From Gnetum montanum (lineage: Eukaryota; Streptophyta; Gnetopsida; Gnetales; Gnetaceae), in contig MNCI01036184.1 of NCBI GenBank assembly GCA_015680685.1, positions 209,961 through 273,960 of the forward strand: 64,000 bases of DNA, given 5' to 3'. The notes beneath the pieces are model-generated. The model saw nothing but the letters and a program-made list of their open reading frames with translations. It ran no database searches and had not been told where the DNA came from. Positions 11,170 through 24,382 of the stretch are shown here, piece after piece. Each line of letters starts with the position of its first letter. The stretch's first letter is position 1. The translations under genes and the position numbers were made by a program.

Positions 11170-13788
11170 TTTAGTGATTTAAGTTTTCTCTTGATAGCAC
11201 ATTTAACATTAATGATAATCATGTTTTGATCATTTGGAGACATATCTTTAGATAGATTTGAAGGTGTTCTCTTTTTAGAGGGTCCAAATATGTTTCCTTA
11301 TTTATCATATTCTATTGGTATATAGTCAAAGTGTGAGATGTTTTTCCCTAAGTTCTCTATTTGGTTCATTTTCTTAGGATAAGAACTAATAAGTGGTTCA
11401 AATATTTCCATGCATTTTTTGAATGATTTGGTATTCTCATTCTCCAACCATTGGGCGTCGTTTGGTTTAGTGGATGTTGTGTAGACTTGGTTTTGCATAC
11501 ATACTTTTTCCTCAAGTTTGTTGTGGGTTGGTATAGAGATTGTGTTAATACTTTGAACTTCCCATCCACAATCAAATCCTTTATCATTATTAGTAATGCA
11601 TGGAATTTTCTATTTCTCTACAATGATAGGTTCATCTTTTCTAATTCATTTTGAAGTGATAATGTTCATTGGCTTTTGCATAGGATTATGAGACATTATT
11701 TTTTTGAGGAAGGGTGATACAACATACTAGCCTTGCACTAGTCTTGATGAGCTAGTAGGTCTACTAGTTATATTCACTTGTGTGGAAACTATCCTAAAGA
11801 AAGGATGTTTTTAAGCCTTTTGTTGAGGACTAATAGCACTATTATCCCTTTTTATGTTCATAACACAAGTTGCATTCTTCTATTAAGGCTATGATGTCAA
11901 TCCTTCATGCATTGTTGGTGGTGACATATGTTGGATGGAAGTATGAGAGTGTTGAGGATGTGACGAATGATGAGACGTGTAAGATGGTGATCCCACAAGA
12001 GATGTGGGTTGATGGTATTCACGAGAGTAGCAATAATGATTTGAGGCATGAGAAGTAGAACCATTTTGAGAAACATGTTATCGAGGGCATTCCCCATGAC
12101 TGTGGGTTTTGTCACTATGGTTGGTAGTAATATTGAGGTTGATAAGTCATTCCACTAGGATAGTACTACTGGTTGTAAGACTTTCTATAATTACCTTGTG
12201 GGTAAGATAATCTTCTAAGAATTTTCTCTTCTACAAACTTGGGATTCAAAGCAATAGCCTCAAACTCTTGTAGATGTAACATAACTAGGCAATAGCTCTT
12301 TGGATGTTCATATTAATTAATGTCACATCCATCCTCCTCCTCTGTATCTGAGTCTACAACCTCGTCTACTATAGTTATTTTCCCTTTTTTCCAATAAGTA
12401 TCCTTACCTATTTCCTTATTCTTTTTTCTCATCTTGTTTTAATCACTTGATCATATTTACTTTGCCTTCTCCTCTATGATTTTCAAGTTGGTTATAACTT
12501 TTTCATTCATCAACTCCCGCAACTTATCTACCCTTACTTCAATCTTAGCAATAGACTTTTGTATTGAAATGTTTTTGTGTGAAATCAACTCATCAAGAGA
12601 TGCCTCTTTTTTCTAATCATAAATATGGACATCCTTCTTGTGAAGAAGTTGGTCCTAGTTATATTCCTCTACACTCTTCCTTTTATAAAACTCTCCTTCT
12701 TCTTTTGCCATCTATTCAATTAGCCTTTATATCTGATGGGCTTTTAGCTTTGATAATTTTCCTTGGGCATAGATCCCAAGGGTCTCCCTCATTTTTTTAT
12801 CAAGCCCATCTATGATGTAATGAAGCTATTCTTTTTGAGAAAAATCATGCTTAGACATCTATGCAATAGAGAATAGTATCTATCCAAGACTACATCCAAG
12901 GATTCATGGTTTTCTTACTACCACCCTTGGATTTTTTTTCTTATATTTGACACTTTGAATGGGTTTGGTATTTTTTGTTGAAGAGCTCAAGCATTGTGAA
13001 TCATCGATGGATTGAATCTAGTTCATCTATACCAACGTTTAGCTTCTTCTATTAGTATCCTAGGAAAAATCTTAAGCTATTTCCACTTACTTTTGATATT
13101 TTGCAAAGTGTAGGCATCATTGAAGGCTTGTAAATAGTGTTGTGGATTAGAATTATAGTCTTCCTTAAATTTAGGAACATTATTTATATCAAGTTGTTTA
13201 ATGCAGCTTTTTCTTTGATGGATATGGGGTATTCTAACTACCTCCATGATCTGTATCATGCTTATAGTAGCCAACAAGTATTTATCATCATCAAATATGT
13301 CATGGTAATAATATCTATTTCTATTTGTCATGGTGATCATCAAATATGCCTTGTATCTTATCTTTGATTTCCATTTCTATCTCTCTCGTGATCCATTAGT
13401 GGAGCTTTATCTCCATACCTACATTCATCTTCATCAAAACTAAACATTAAAGATGAGGAGTAAGATGGAAANNNNNNNNNNNNNNNNNNNNNNNNNNNNN
13501 NNNNNNNNNNNNNNNNNNCCCCCCCAGGTGATCCCTTGATTCTTCTCTTTTAGGGTTGGAGGAGATCCTACACCTTGAGGTCCTTTTTATTCTAGGACTT
13601 GTTCCATCCCCTCTAGTAGTATAAGTATTAGTTGAATATAGTCTTTAAATATAGTAGAGATCAGAATGAGCATATGAAACCCCTACTTGTAGTGGTTCAC
13701 TCCAACTCTTTTTAATATAAATCCTATCATTACTATTATCAGTATTCTCATTTTACAATGGACTATAGGCCCTATGTGAAGGAGACAT
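11170..13788 (-). pseudogene. Gag of element B (degenerate, with an N gap)
   Basis: The start is the ATG at 13788, matching the other elements. The N-terminal part includes GVSYAH (near 13680) and an Arg-rich segment, cut by 47 N (13472-13518). The capsid-like domain is visible at 13343-13077 (NPQHYLQAFNDAYTLQNI). The Cys-His box is at about 12290-12330 in damaged form (YEHPK), followed by a low-complexity Pro/Tyr/Ser-rich C terminus (about 12250-11900) and a decayed tail to about 11170. Many stops. No protease or RT follows, unlike in A and G. Confidence 0.65.
13472..13518. other. Assembly gap (47 N)
   Basis: A run of N inside B gag, directly followed by CCCCCCC. Sequence next to it is less reliable. 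Confidence 0.95.
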
Positions 13789-13878
13789 GTTTTTATTTAA
13801 TAACGTGTATGTGACTTACTATTTTTGAAAAGATAAATCGTTAATGCTTTTACAATGATTGTTTATAATATAACTAAT

Positions 13879-14833
13879 TGATGAAGCATCAGCTAACTAA
13901 GATATCGTAGATGCTACATTACATCTATGTTGTAGCATCCCTGTTAGTGCATCTCAATTGGCTACTACATCACATCTGTGATGTCATACATGTGATATTG
14001 CAACTGCGTCAACAAGCTCCCATTAACGCAATCTCATTGACATAGCCCCATTGATGCGATCTAGTTGATGCATGCACTAATGTGTATGCGTGTTTCCGCC
14101 ATGTCTTTGGCATTTTGTTGTTAATAGAGTAGTCGAACCCTTGTAATTTTATTTCGTAGTCTTAGAGAATAGTCAGTGAGTTCTCGCAATGTAGATTTGA
14201 GTTAGTTCTACTACATCTTATTTGAGTGCAATGTACATGGATACATTCCATAAACAACAATAAGATCGAGATTGATTCCTATTCATTGCAGGACTTTGAC
14301 ATAGATTAATTTTACTTTAATGCACTTTAAATTCATGTATGTAGTTAATATTTACATTTCCATGTATATTAATCAATTCAAAAAATGAGCATGACCAATT
14401 TTGAGCATAAACATATATTCACTTGGTAATCTCAGCAACATTATTGAGTGGTTTGCCCAATAGTATAACGCTTGGTAATCCAAGTAGTGGATACGTGGGT
14501 TCAAGACATGTATGGCAAGCTAGGAATGAACACTCATTGCCCATAGGCTAGTTTAGACTTTATCTTTATATTTTTAATTAGATTAAATCATTGATTTCTC
14601 TATTATCATTAAGAGTAGTATAAAGTTGAAATAACATCAACCATCATATGCCTCCCTTTGGACTATAACATACATGACAAAGCTACCACTAGTCCAAGTG
14701 GGAAGACAATGAACTATGATCAATACTTAATGATCTAGATACCAAACTAGTCCCATCCATGGAATTCAATTGGGTTGCACATGAATGCTCATAATTCATA
14801 TGGGTAGACATAGGGGGTATCCATTGCTCATCA
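13879..14833 (+). repeat. Inverted LTR at the left end of element E
   Basis: A complete E-type LTR on the plus strand: it starts TGATGAAGCATC and ends GCTCATCA, followed by a primer-site-like TTGGTGTCACTGCC (14834-14847). It matches the reverse complement of 35153-36137 with clear divergence. It lies directly at the CTAAT duplication, so it is the true left boundary of the insertion even though it points opposite to the rest of E. Confidence 0.75.
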
Positions 14834-14853
14834 TTGGTGTCACTGCCATGGAT

Positions 14854-15578
14854 CAAACTAAGCAATAATGCTACTAGTGTCCATTCCCAGCTTGCCATAC
14901 ACATCTTGAACCCAAGTATCCACTATTGGAATTACCAAGCATTATGCTACTGGGCAAACCAAGCAAAGACGTTACTGCAATTACCAAGTGAATACGTGTT
15001 TATACTTGAAACTGCTTGGCCTCATTCTATCAATTGATTAATATACATGGAAATGTAAATATTAACTACATACATGAATTTAAAGTGCATTAAAGTAAAT
15101 TTAATCTAAGTTAAAGTGCTATAATGAATAGGAATCAATCTCAATCTTATTGTCGTTCATGGAATGTGTCTAGGTACATTGCCACTCTAATGAGATGTCT
15201 TACAACTAACTCAAATCCACATTGTGGGCACTCACTAACTATTCTCTAAGACTGCAAAATAAAACTACAAGGGTTCAACTACTCTATTTAAGAAGGAATG
15301 TCAAGTTCATGACAAGAGCATGAGTATTTGTAGGCAAAAACACACACTACATCGATGCATGCATGTCAATGCATCAATGTATGTGTCAATGAGATCATGT
15401 TGACACATAGGTGTCGATGCATATGCATCAACATATGTGTCAACGAGATCGTGTCAACGCATACACATCGATGAGGCTACATCAATGAGAATCCATTAAC
15501 ATAGTTATGATATCGCATCTACAACATCACAGATGTAATGTAGCATCTACAATATCTCAACCAAATGATGCTTCATCA
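14854..15578 (-). repeat. Partial 3' LTR of element E
   Basis: It matches the E 5' LTR from its internal AGTGTCCATTCC stretch to the terminal GCTTCATCA and is followed by AATCCCCACGACTAAC, the polypurine-tract complement. About 300 bp of the LTR (the part next to the primer site in the 5' copy) is missing. A short piece, 14854-14875, duplicates a motif (AAGCAATAATGCTACT) found again inside the LTR, a sign of template switching or rearrangement. With 13879-14833 it forms a large imperfect inverted repeat. Confidence 0.7.
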
Positions 15579-15965
15579 AATCCCCACGACTAACTAAAAA
15601 CTTGTCCTCAAGTTAGCAAGATAGGACCAAGCTATATTTACAAAAAATTGGAAATGATGGGATTATTGATAAATGATAACTATTGATTGACTCTGAGTGC
15701 TACATTCCAAAGTTTTATTTGAGTGGATGCATTACAAAATGACAAAATGACAAAAAGATTAGATAGACATTGAAGTTTACAAAATTTGCAAAGGTCTTCA
15801 AAAATCCACTGAAGATGAATCTTCTAGTTATTACTAGTGGTGTCAAACTTCCAACCTTGATTATTATGTTGATGCCTCTCTAGTTATGTAGAACATTCTT
15901 GAAGGGTGGATTGAAATTTCTTCTCATTGTCCTAGGGATCTAGCAATATGTTATCACATTTTCAC
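15579..15965 (-). other. 3' non-coding region of element E, first part
   Basis: It begins with the polypurine-tract complement and matches B from 8950 to about 9270 (for example ACCTTGATTATTATGTT). No coding region seen. Confidence 0.6.
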
Positions 15966-18695
15966 CAATATTATGGAGCAATGATGATTCTTGGTAGGCT
16001 TTAAAAAGTCAATAAAGATATGATACTGTGGTTTTATTAAAAAAACATATTTGAAGCTAGCCAAATATCTAATACACGGTAAAGGTTATAAAGATGATAT
16101 TTCAAAGCAATGTTAGAGGAGAATACTATATTCACATGAGAGATATGTCTAAGAAAGGTATATTATATTTTTATTATGAAATTGATAATCATTAAGAATA
16201 ATTTAATAAACCTTAAAAGTAAAATTCCAACAATGATGCTCATCAAAATATTAAATTTTATTCAATGTTTTTATGCAAAGTTCTTATAATGGAAATCCAA
16301 CAAATTAGCAGCCATGACAAGGCACCTGGCACTAATTTGAATAATGAGCACCAAATTGTATTCAACAATGTTGGCTTTCAAGATCAAATCCTTACTCCTT
16401 TAGAAGATAATGTGGAAAACATGACTAGATCCATAGCCAGAGTCATGTGCATCATGGACAAGCCACAAGATTATCCTGCACATCACGAGGCTCTTCCAAG
16501 TATTAATGCTCTCATATTCATGGCTTCCACAACCATTAAAATCACATGTTTGTAGATAAAATTGTAGTTGCAGAAGTATCTGTCATCCACAACACACCTT
16601 AACTAATCCCTCCTGCAACAATGGCTATGTATGGATAGACAAAGTCATGAAATAAGCACCACAACAAGCACGAGGTAGGCACATGAGCATCTTTGGAAAT
16701 TTTTGATCTACCAAGGTACAATGTGGCAATATGAAAAACCCACATCTTTTCCTATTGGATAACTGAATGCCCTACAATGCATGGAGAAAGTAGAGATAGT
16801 AAAGACTATGACACTAACCTTAAGCGACATTGGCATAAATGGCAATGACAATCAGAAGCATAGCCATGAGACTCTTTTACTAAGAAAGAAGGGGTGTAAG
16901 ACATAGAGGTCACCATGTGGTGATCATGGGAAACCCCACTCTACCAAGATCATGTTTCATAATTCCATTTATGAGCACAATAAGCACAAGGTAGTATATG
17001 TGGTTGTGGATATCATTGAACTCATGGGATGCAATGTGTGGTTGTAGGGCTGACGTTGTGCTCCTAAATCTTCTCCACCGTATTATGGTTCTAAGTGGTT
17101 CTATTATTTTTATTTGATCTTTCTTTCACCACATAAAATATCATATAAAAATTTAAATTAAAACCTCCATTACGAAAAGAAGCCAATTTTGGCACAACAT
17201 CATTAATAATAGGGTATATAATTTCACTCCATATGATATATCTTCTAAAAATTATAAGGAAGGAGATTTATAAACATTTGGAAAACATACCTTTATTTTC
17301 TACAACATTAAAACTCTACATAAGAAGTTATAACCTCCTATGGATGTTGTTACTACCAAGAGGACACTTGTCAATTATAGCTTATATTTCTCCAATTTTA
17401 ATAACTTCATATGGAAGTTATAACTTATAAGGTGGTTATGAATTAATATCCCTAAATATTTGTAACATCCTTAACCTCTCATGATTATTGTAACTACCCT
17501 AAGGTCACTATATCTACCTTAAGGGTAAAAATAAAAGTGGGTGGGAAATTTTTGGGAAAATTGAAGGTTGTAAAAGGATGGCTTGCTAAAGACATCAATT
17601 CAACTTCTTTGTTTTAATTCTATGAGTTCATTTCTTCTCATTTTGTTTTAGTTACTTAGCTAATGGTTTAGAAAGTATCATGCTTGGCATTTAATTTTGG
17701 GATTTTCTCTACGTTACTTTTATAGCTCTATTCTTTTTTTTCTTTTTCTTTTTTTCTTCTTTTTTTTTTTTTGCAATATTAGACTTCTATTAAGGTTTTC
17801 CATAAAAGAGCTTATGTTTTGAAAAGCCTCTAGAGCAATTTAATAGCAATGTCTTAACGAAATTTCCTGTTTTGAGCATAAAGAATTGAGGAGAATCTTT
17901 GATATTTAAAGACAACTAAAATAGTTTCATTTTTTTAAAGTGTATTGTCTTGGTATTTCAATCCTAAAATTGTCAAATTTTTTAAAGGCTCTATTGAAAG
18001 AAACTCTTCACAACTATTAACTAGCCAAAATAAAAGCTCATACTTTGTCATTGACACAACATTTTTGGTAGTGTAATAAGATTTCCCTTTACAAAATTGC
18101 TTATTGAGCTGAGAAGGTTTCAACAGTTTGTACTTAGATTAAATTGGAATAGCTTTATTGTGAAGTGTTTTCTCACATCAATTTATCTTGCTTAAATATT
18201 TGATATTCACACAAATCTACTTTCTTTTCTTTCTCTTTCTAAATCTGTTGAATCTTGCTCTATTTCTAATTTTCTTGTGGAAGTTTATCCCTGGGGGAAA
18301 TTAGGAGTAGATTGGTAGAATTGTGCTCAAACATTTTTGTGAAATTTTATTTGTTACAAGTAACCTACTATAACAAATATATAGACTAAGTGATTTGACA
18401 AAATAGGAACCTTCAAAAACTCATAGTACTTGACAAAGTTATCTGAATTTCTTTTATGATAGCCAATTATAGTTTCATACACAACCCAGCCATTTCAACA
18501 TTCACAACAGAAAACACCTACTCAAATTTAGTTCATTTGATAATCACTAAGTCTATTTGGAGGTATTTAGGACTTGGTGTTGCCAAAGACTAGCAAGCAC
18601 CTAAACCTTGTTTGAAGAACACCTTCATTTCTTGTAACCCAAAATGTCATGTGATCTAAAGGCACAATGTTGGTGGTTCAGTCCCAAATGGTTGC
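15965..18695. other. Unidentified 2.7-kb insertion in element E
   Basis: Homology to B stops at about 15960 and resumes at about 18700 (ATTCGATGTTTGAGCTATTATCC against B 9277 onward), so about 2.7 kb is extra. I do not recognise it. A 96-codon plus-strand frame (16265-16555) rich in Asn, Gln and His continues in degraded form to about 16900 and looks like decayed coding. A 62-codon minus frame at 18123-17935 is of unknown meaning. A T-rich tract lies at 17728-17775. TGTAACATCCTTAACCTCTC at 17461 resembles the start of some gypsy LTRs. No clear terminal repeats or target duplication were found. Confidence 0.45.
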
Positions 18696-18798
18696 CAACA
18701 AAATCATTCGATGTTTGAGCTATTATCCTATATGTGCTACAATTTTTCCATGGGCATATCCTCCGTTGTCCCTCTCTTGGCTTCGTTTTCATGCTTAT

Positions 18799-19825
18799 TG
18801 ATGAGTGGCGAGATACCCCTACATTCAACCATACGAATATGAGCGTAGGACACACGATCTAGTCGAACTCTATAGACTAAATGCCTACACGCCCCATGGA
18901 ACACTTAGGGTTAATTATTCGTTGTCTTCCTAGACTTACTTGTAGCTGTCACGGTATATGGTTAAGTAAGTTCAAGGTATATGATTTTTATGGCTTTTAT
19001 GTTTTATTTCCCCTATGCTAACAAGGTGAAGGGTTGAGAAACTAATTACTAACTCTAACTAATGAATTAAGTCTAAATTAATCTAGCATCAGCATCCATT
19101 CTCACTTACTGTACACACCCTGAACCTATGCAACCATGGCTACTAAATGCTAATCGTTACTAGGATCACCACGCGTAACGCACGTGCTTGAAGTGGTTGT
19201 ACTGAGGCACTTAACTAACCTAAGCATGATGAGCATCCATTCCTTGATCATCCGTACACATCCTTAAATGCTCGTAATCAAGTCGTACTCATTCCACGTT
19301 ACTAGGAGGAAAGGGTTGAGAGAATCTAATCGTGATGAGCATCTGTTCCTTGATCATCCATACACATCCTTAAATGCTCATAATCAAGTCGTACTCATTC
19401 CGTGTTACTAGGAGGAAAGGGTTGAGAGAATCTAATCACAATGAGCATCCATTCCTTGATCATCCGTACAGATCCTTAAATGCTTGTAATCAAGTCGTAC
19501 TCATTCCACGTTACAAAAATAATAAATAACATGTAATAAATAACAGGTAATAAAATCCTATTCCATGCACTGCAAGGTTTATCCACAAAGCTCGTCTTTA
19601 TTGCCATACACAACTTGCGTTCAGGTACAATGTTGCTCGAATAAAGATCCGTTCACTTTGGGACTCCTACTACGAGCACATGGAAAATATTCTATCTCTG
19701 GAGTGATCAATCTGCCAGAGTTTCCCTACTTCTAATCTAGGATTATGAAACAAGGAAGATCCGCCTCTTATTTATAGATATGACGATGCACCGTGATATC
19801 GCGTATGCGATATCGCATCCCATCA
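18799..19825 (-). repeat. 3' LTR of element F
   Basis: 1027 bp, same subfamily as the A LTR. On the plus strand it starts TGATGAGTGGCGAG and ends CATCCCATCA. It contains nearly three tandem copies of a 106-bp unit (starting 19228, 19334 and 19440), a TATTTATAG TATA complement near 19768, and GATATCGC palindromes at about 19796-19816. Confidence 0.85.
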
Positions 19826-21254
19826 TACCCCCATAACTAAATGAAAACTCGTCCTCAAGTTCATTACAATAATATCGGAAAGGTATGGGATTATTGACTC
19901 AATGGAAACTAATGGGATGACATGTAAACGGATCATCATTACAAGACACAACGACTGGTGTTCATGACAACAAGGGTGAACACCTTATTACATTGACATC
20001 AGGCCACATTTGGCAGCTGAAAAGAGAGATAGAGAAAGAATTTTTTGTTACTACCAACGCCAAGATTGCACCTTTCATTGTCCATCTGTAAGCGTTTCAT
20101 CGATCTTGTTCCTTGCATAGCTGCTTCCCGCACTGCTCCAGTCTAAGTGTTTTTCTCTAGATCCAATCCGTTATTGCATGATCGCCATCTGCACACACAA
20201 CACAGTCTTATATTAGCAAGGGTAGATGAATTATCATGTAATTGATACCTTGCTTCGATGTAAGTCCATTGGCTAGGTTGTGGCATGGTTGTTACGAATC
20301 TGGGGGTATATTAATGATGACTACCAAAGGTGTAGGGGTTAGGAGAAAATTGAAAAAATTGGGCCCCGTACCCCCATGACTAATTGTGAACCTCCAATAG
20401 CAATAGAATGGAGAAAGAATAAGAACAAGAAGATGGATAAAAAGAGACAACTAGGACATCGGTGAAATGGATGTCAAGATGAAAATGAACAAATAAAAGT
20501 AATTGCAAAATGTTAAGGAAAAAAAATTAACTGGTGCACCAAATAGGAATGTCAGTGCATCCTCCCCAAAGCAGGCTCATGTCCTTAATGCTCTGATAAT
20601 CCCACATTCAAAGAGTCTGTAGCCTCTGGGAATGTCCTTAAAGTCTTAACCGTAAGAATTTACCAAAAAGAAAACAATGCATCTACCAAAATATAAACTA
20701 ATGATACAACCGACAATGAGGTGAACAATGGAGAGAAGGGTGGAGAGAATAGAATGGAATGGAGTCCCAAGAACAAGGTGGTGTATAGCCTCTTATGTGT
20801 AGCATGATTAATGTGACTTGGAAAATCTCATTCCAACTCTGGCCTCAAACCAACCACATCCAGTGACTTCGCATCAACGCACTTGGCCAAACTATCCACT
20901 TCAAGAACAAGAATGCTTCCGCCAAGAGCCACCACCATTTCGATGAAACAAAGGAGAGAATGGGAAGTGAGAAGGGCCTTAGTTAGAGGAAACGTTTTTT
21001 GTTCCATAACCAGTGCTTGTAGCCCAAGTTTATTTCATCTAAGGGGTGTGCTTTGAATTCTCACTTTCTTTGTTTTCTTCTCTCTTCTTTTTTTTTCTTT
21101 TTGTCTTTTTGTGTTTTTATGCGTGAGAACCACACCATGCAAAGACTTGTTATTTTTATTGGCTTAGCTTTCGATAATTGGGTAACATCGGAACGGCAAG
21201 AAAACTCAAGAAGAAAACATCCAAGAACCCAAGAGAATGGCCAACACAAATGCA
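19826..21254 (-). other. Non-coding tail of element F
   Basis: No coding region supported. Matching segments occur in G (25390-26880) and A (1-780), including GGTATGGGATTATTGACT near 19888 and the CCACACCATGCAAAGAC block near 21128. A minus frame (21255-21061) resembles one in A but is open over only 64 codons and ends in a Lys-rich run from the T-rich tract. Confidence 0.55.
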
Positions 21255-22930
21255 AAGGATCTTTTTCCTTAGGAATTTCTTTTAGCTATAGTCACCAAAG
21301 GATCAACATTAGTTTTGGCAAATTTTCCTCAATAATTAACCCTTTTTGAATCCCTTAGTTTGTGTTTAAGCACAAGGTAATGACAACGTACTATGCCCAA
21401 GGCTATGAGGTAACTAAAATCATCAAGTTATTTACATTATGTTAATGAATTACTATTAGTTACCATGATGTTCAAAAATAGGATGGTAGAAAAATTTGAA
21501 AATTTTCAAAAAATTTCAAAGTGGACATCCCTAGCCCCCATGACTAATGATTGTAACTTCAGAAGCACACAAGTTTTTGAACTATTAAAACAAAAGGTTT
21601 GATTCAAAAGATGGTCAAAAAATATTAATGTATATGAAAATAGAAAGGTAGTAAAAACTAATGAAATAGATAAGAAGTAGTTCCAAAATCATGCATAAAT
21701 TTAAAGAAACTATCACTGATGTTCTAGAAGATGTGAGGGTTAGTTCAAAGCCATGATCAACAAGAGTTATGCAAGTGGGTCCTCCTCAAAGTAAGCTCCT
21801 ACCATAATACCCTTGCATAACCAATTCTATAGATGTTTGTGGGTACCCAAGAAGTTACATGTAGACCATGCCTTTATTTCAAACAACACACAACTACCTT
21901 GGTTGGGATGTTGCACTCTACTAAATAAAACCAAAAGATGCCTAATTGCACACAATAGTGAGGGGAAGAATGAAATAAGAAAAGATTACAGAGATTGGGA
22001 TATGAGGTTCTTTACCATGTCTGTAATAAGTTCTTGTGTTAAATGTGATTAAAATGATCAACATACTTATCTGTCCAAGTTCACTCCAAGTCCATACCAT
22101 TAACAGTGATCTTGCATTGATGTGTTCCTTCCTACTGATCATCATGAGTCCACAACCATCACAAAGAATAATCATCACTCCAAAAAGAGAAGAAAAGAGA
22201 AGGAAGGAAGGGCCTTAGTTAGAGGGGTATCTTCAAGCATGGATAACATATCTTTCCAGCACCATAATCAATGCTTGTAGCCCATTCCTATGTCTAAGGA
22301 GTGTGCTTTTAATTTCCATTATTACGTTCTTCTTTTTTTGCATTTTATATATTTTTTAAATTTAATATTTTTTGAAATGCAAACCACACCATGCAAAGAC
22401 ATAGCTTCCTATTTATTGATTAATAAAGGAGTCATGATACATTCCTAGAGGAGTCATAAACCACATGAAGGAAGTCAAGAAGAGAATCCAAAAAATACCC
22501 TTGAGGTCACACCCTTTGCCATTCCCACTTAGTCTTTTCCTCTTTCTTCATGGTACAATGATCATTGATGAATTTATGTTTCATGAAAGAAGAACTGAAT
22601 TGCTTTCATAACAAAGACCTTTTCTCTAGAGAATTGGAGGGGTGGATGAGGTGGTCTCACTTCCTTACACAATTACATACCCAATCATCTTGATAGCATA
22701 TGACAAAAACCCAACACATAGTGTTTACTTCTACATCATGACTGGCATATTATTGACAAAAACATAAAAGACATTCATAAAACATAAAGAAAATGACTCC
22801 AAAAAAGAGAAAAATATTAACAAGTTGAAAATATATGAAGAATCAAAAATTTTTGGAACAAATAGGAAAATGATAAAAGATTGTAAAAAAAAAGGTGAAA
22901 AACACTTATTAGTTCTTGATTTAGAATGGG
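21255..22930 (-). other. 3' non-coding region of element E, second part
   Basis: It matches B from about 9415 to 11080. Recognisable landmarks: the internal polypurine-like box at 21534-21549, the GTGGGTCCTCCTCAAAG block near 21775, and the CCACACCATGCAAAGAC block near 22384. No coding region recognised. Confidence 0.6.
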
Positions 22931-24377
22931 GCATCTCCCCCATTACTAAGCATAAAGGCAGGACAAGAGCTAATAAGTGGATTGGTTGATTCCATGCATC
23001 ATTTAAATGGTTTTGCACTCTTATTTCCAAGCCACTAGGTATCTTCTAGTTTCTTGGCTACTACATAGACTAGTTTTTGCTCACACACTTATTTCTAAAC
23101 ATTATGGTGGATCAATATAGGGGTTGTGTTAATATTTCAAACTTCTAGCCCACAACTGCACCCTTTATAATTATTAGTGATGCATGGATGTTTTTTTCTC
23201 TCCATGATGATAGGTTCATCATTTTTGTCTTGTGTTGAAGTGGTGATGATTATTGACTTTTATGTATGATTAGGAGACATCATTTTTGTGAGGAAGGATG
23301 TTGCACTAGATTGGCCTTGTGTGGATTTCAATGCGCTAATAGGTCTATGAGTTTTGTGCTTGCGTTTGGAAAATTCCTTAAAGAAAGAATGTTTCCGAGG
23401 TTATTGAGATCTACAACATTATCATTTTCATGTATGTTCATAGCACAAATGGCATTATTTCATTGATGTTGTGGTGTCAAACCTTCCTGTGTTGTTGGTG
23501 GTGACATATGATCGAGGGAAGTATGAGAATATTGAGGATATGATGGAGGATGAGAGGAGTAAGGGGGTGATCCCACAAAAGATGTTGAGGGTTGATGATA
23601 TTTAAGAGAGTGGTAGTAGTGGTTTGAGGTAGAGGAAATAGAACTAGTTGGGAAAACAAGTTGTTGAACATAATATCTGTATGAGTCCGACTAGCAATAA
23701 GGGCAGTGCTAGTTTGATGATGGCCTCCCCCATAACTATGGGTTTTTCCATTATGGTTAATAGTAATTTTGAGGCTGATAAGAAGTCCCACTCAAATAGT
23801 ACAATTGGTTATAGGAGTGTTTATAATTACCTTATGAGTAAGGTAATTTCCTAGGCATTTCCTTTTGTACAAACTTAGGATTCAAAGCAAAGGCCCCATA
23901 CTCATGTAGATATAACATAACTAAGCAATAGCCCTTAGATGGTCATATAGGCAAATGTTACATCCATCATCCTCTACTGTGGCTAAGCCTATAGACTCTT
24001 CTTCTATAGCCATTTTTCCTTTTTTCCAATAAGTGTTCCTACTAGTTTTTTGGTTTATTTTCCTCTTCTTATTTTGATCACTTGATTCTTGTTGTGTTAC
24101 TCTCTCCTCTATGGTTGTCACATAAGTTGTAACTTTGTCGTTCATCAATTCCCACATCTTATCTATCCTTACTTCAAGCTCAATGATAGACTTTTGTATT
24201 GACAAGGTTTGTTCTGAAATCACCTCATCGAGAGATACCTCTTTTTCCTCATCATAGATATGGATCCTCTTCTTTTAAAAATTTGGATCCCAATTATATT
24301 CCTCTACATTCTCTCATTCACATAGCTCTCCTTCTTTTTCCACTTGCACAATTAGCTATCATATCTGATGGACTTTG
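22931..24377 (-). pseudogene. Gag of element E, C-terminal half (degenerate)
   Basis: This continues the gag interrupted by G. On the minus strand it includes the linker (24223-23921: a helical, charged region with RVTQQESSDQNKKRK), a degraded Cys-His box (CNICLYDHLR, at 23930-23960), then a Tyr/Pro/Ser/His-rich C terminus (about 23850-23470). Past 23470 it is heavily decayed, with an end near 22935 that matches the S-x-GGD tail seen in A. Several stops. No pol follows. Confidence 0.6.
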
Positions 24378-24382
24378 AGTTT

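Larger units (their letters stand above)
18799..21254 (-). mobile_element. Truncated LTR retrotransposon F (3' LTR and non-coding tail only)
   Basis: Inserted in E's non-coding region. It keeps its 3' LTR (18799-19825), the polypurine-tract complement (TACCCCCATAACTAAATG), an internal polypurine-like box (about 20369-20385) and the conserved non-coding block (about 20995-21254). Homology to A and G stops after CCAACACAAATGCA, where E sequence resumes. All of gag, pol and the 5' LTR are missing, presumably by deletion after insertion. Confidence 0.7.

Noticed and set aside
13879-14833. Solo LTR of an unrelated element
   Set aside because: It has no target duplication of its own; the CTAAT scar pairs it with the right end of E, and it is followed by a primer-site remnant.
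17461-17480. Start of a complete gypsy LTR in the unidentified insertion
   Set aside because: No matching LTR end, primer site or second copy found, so it is kept only as a remark.
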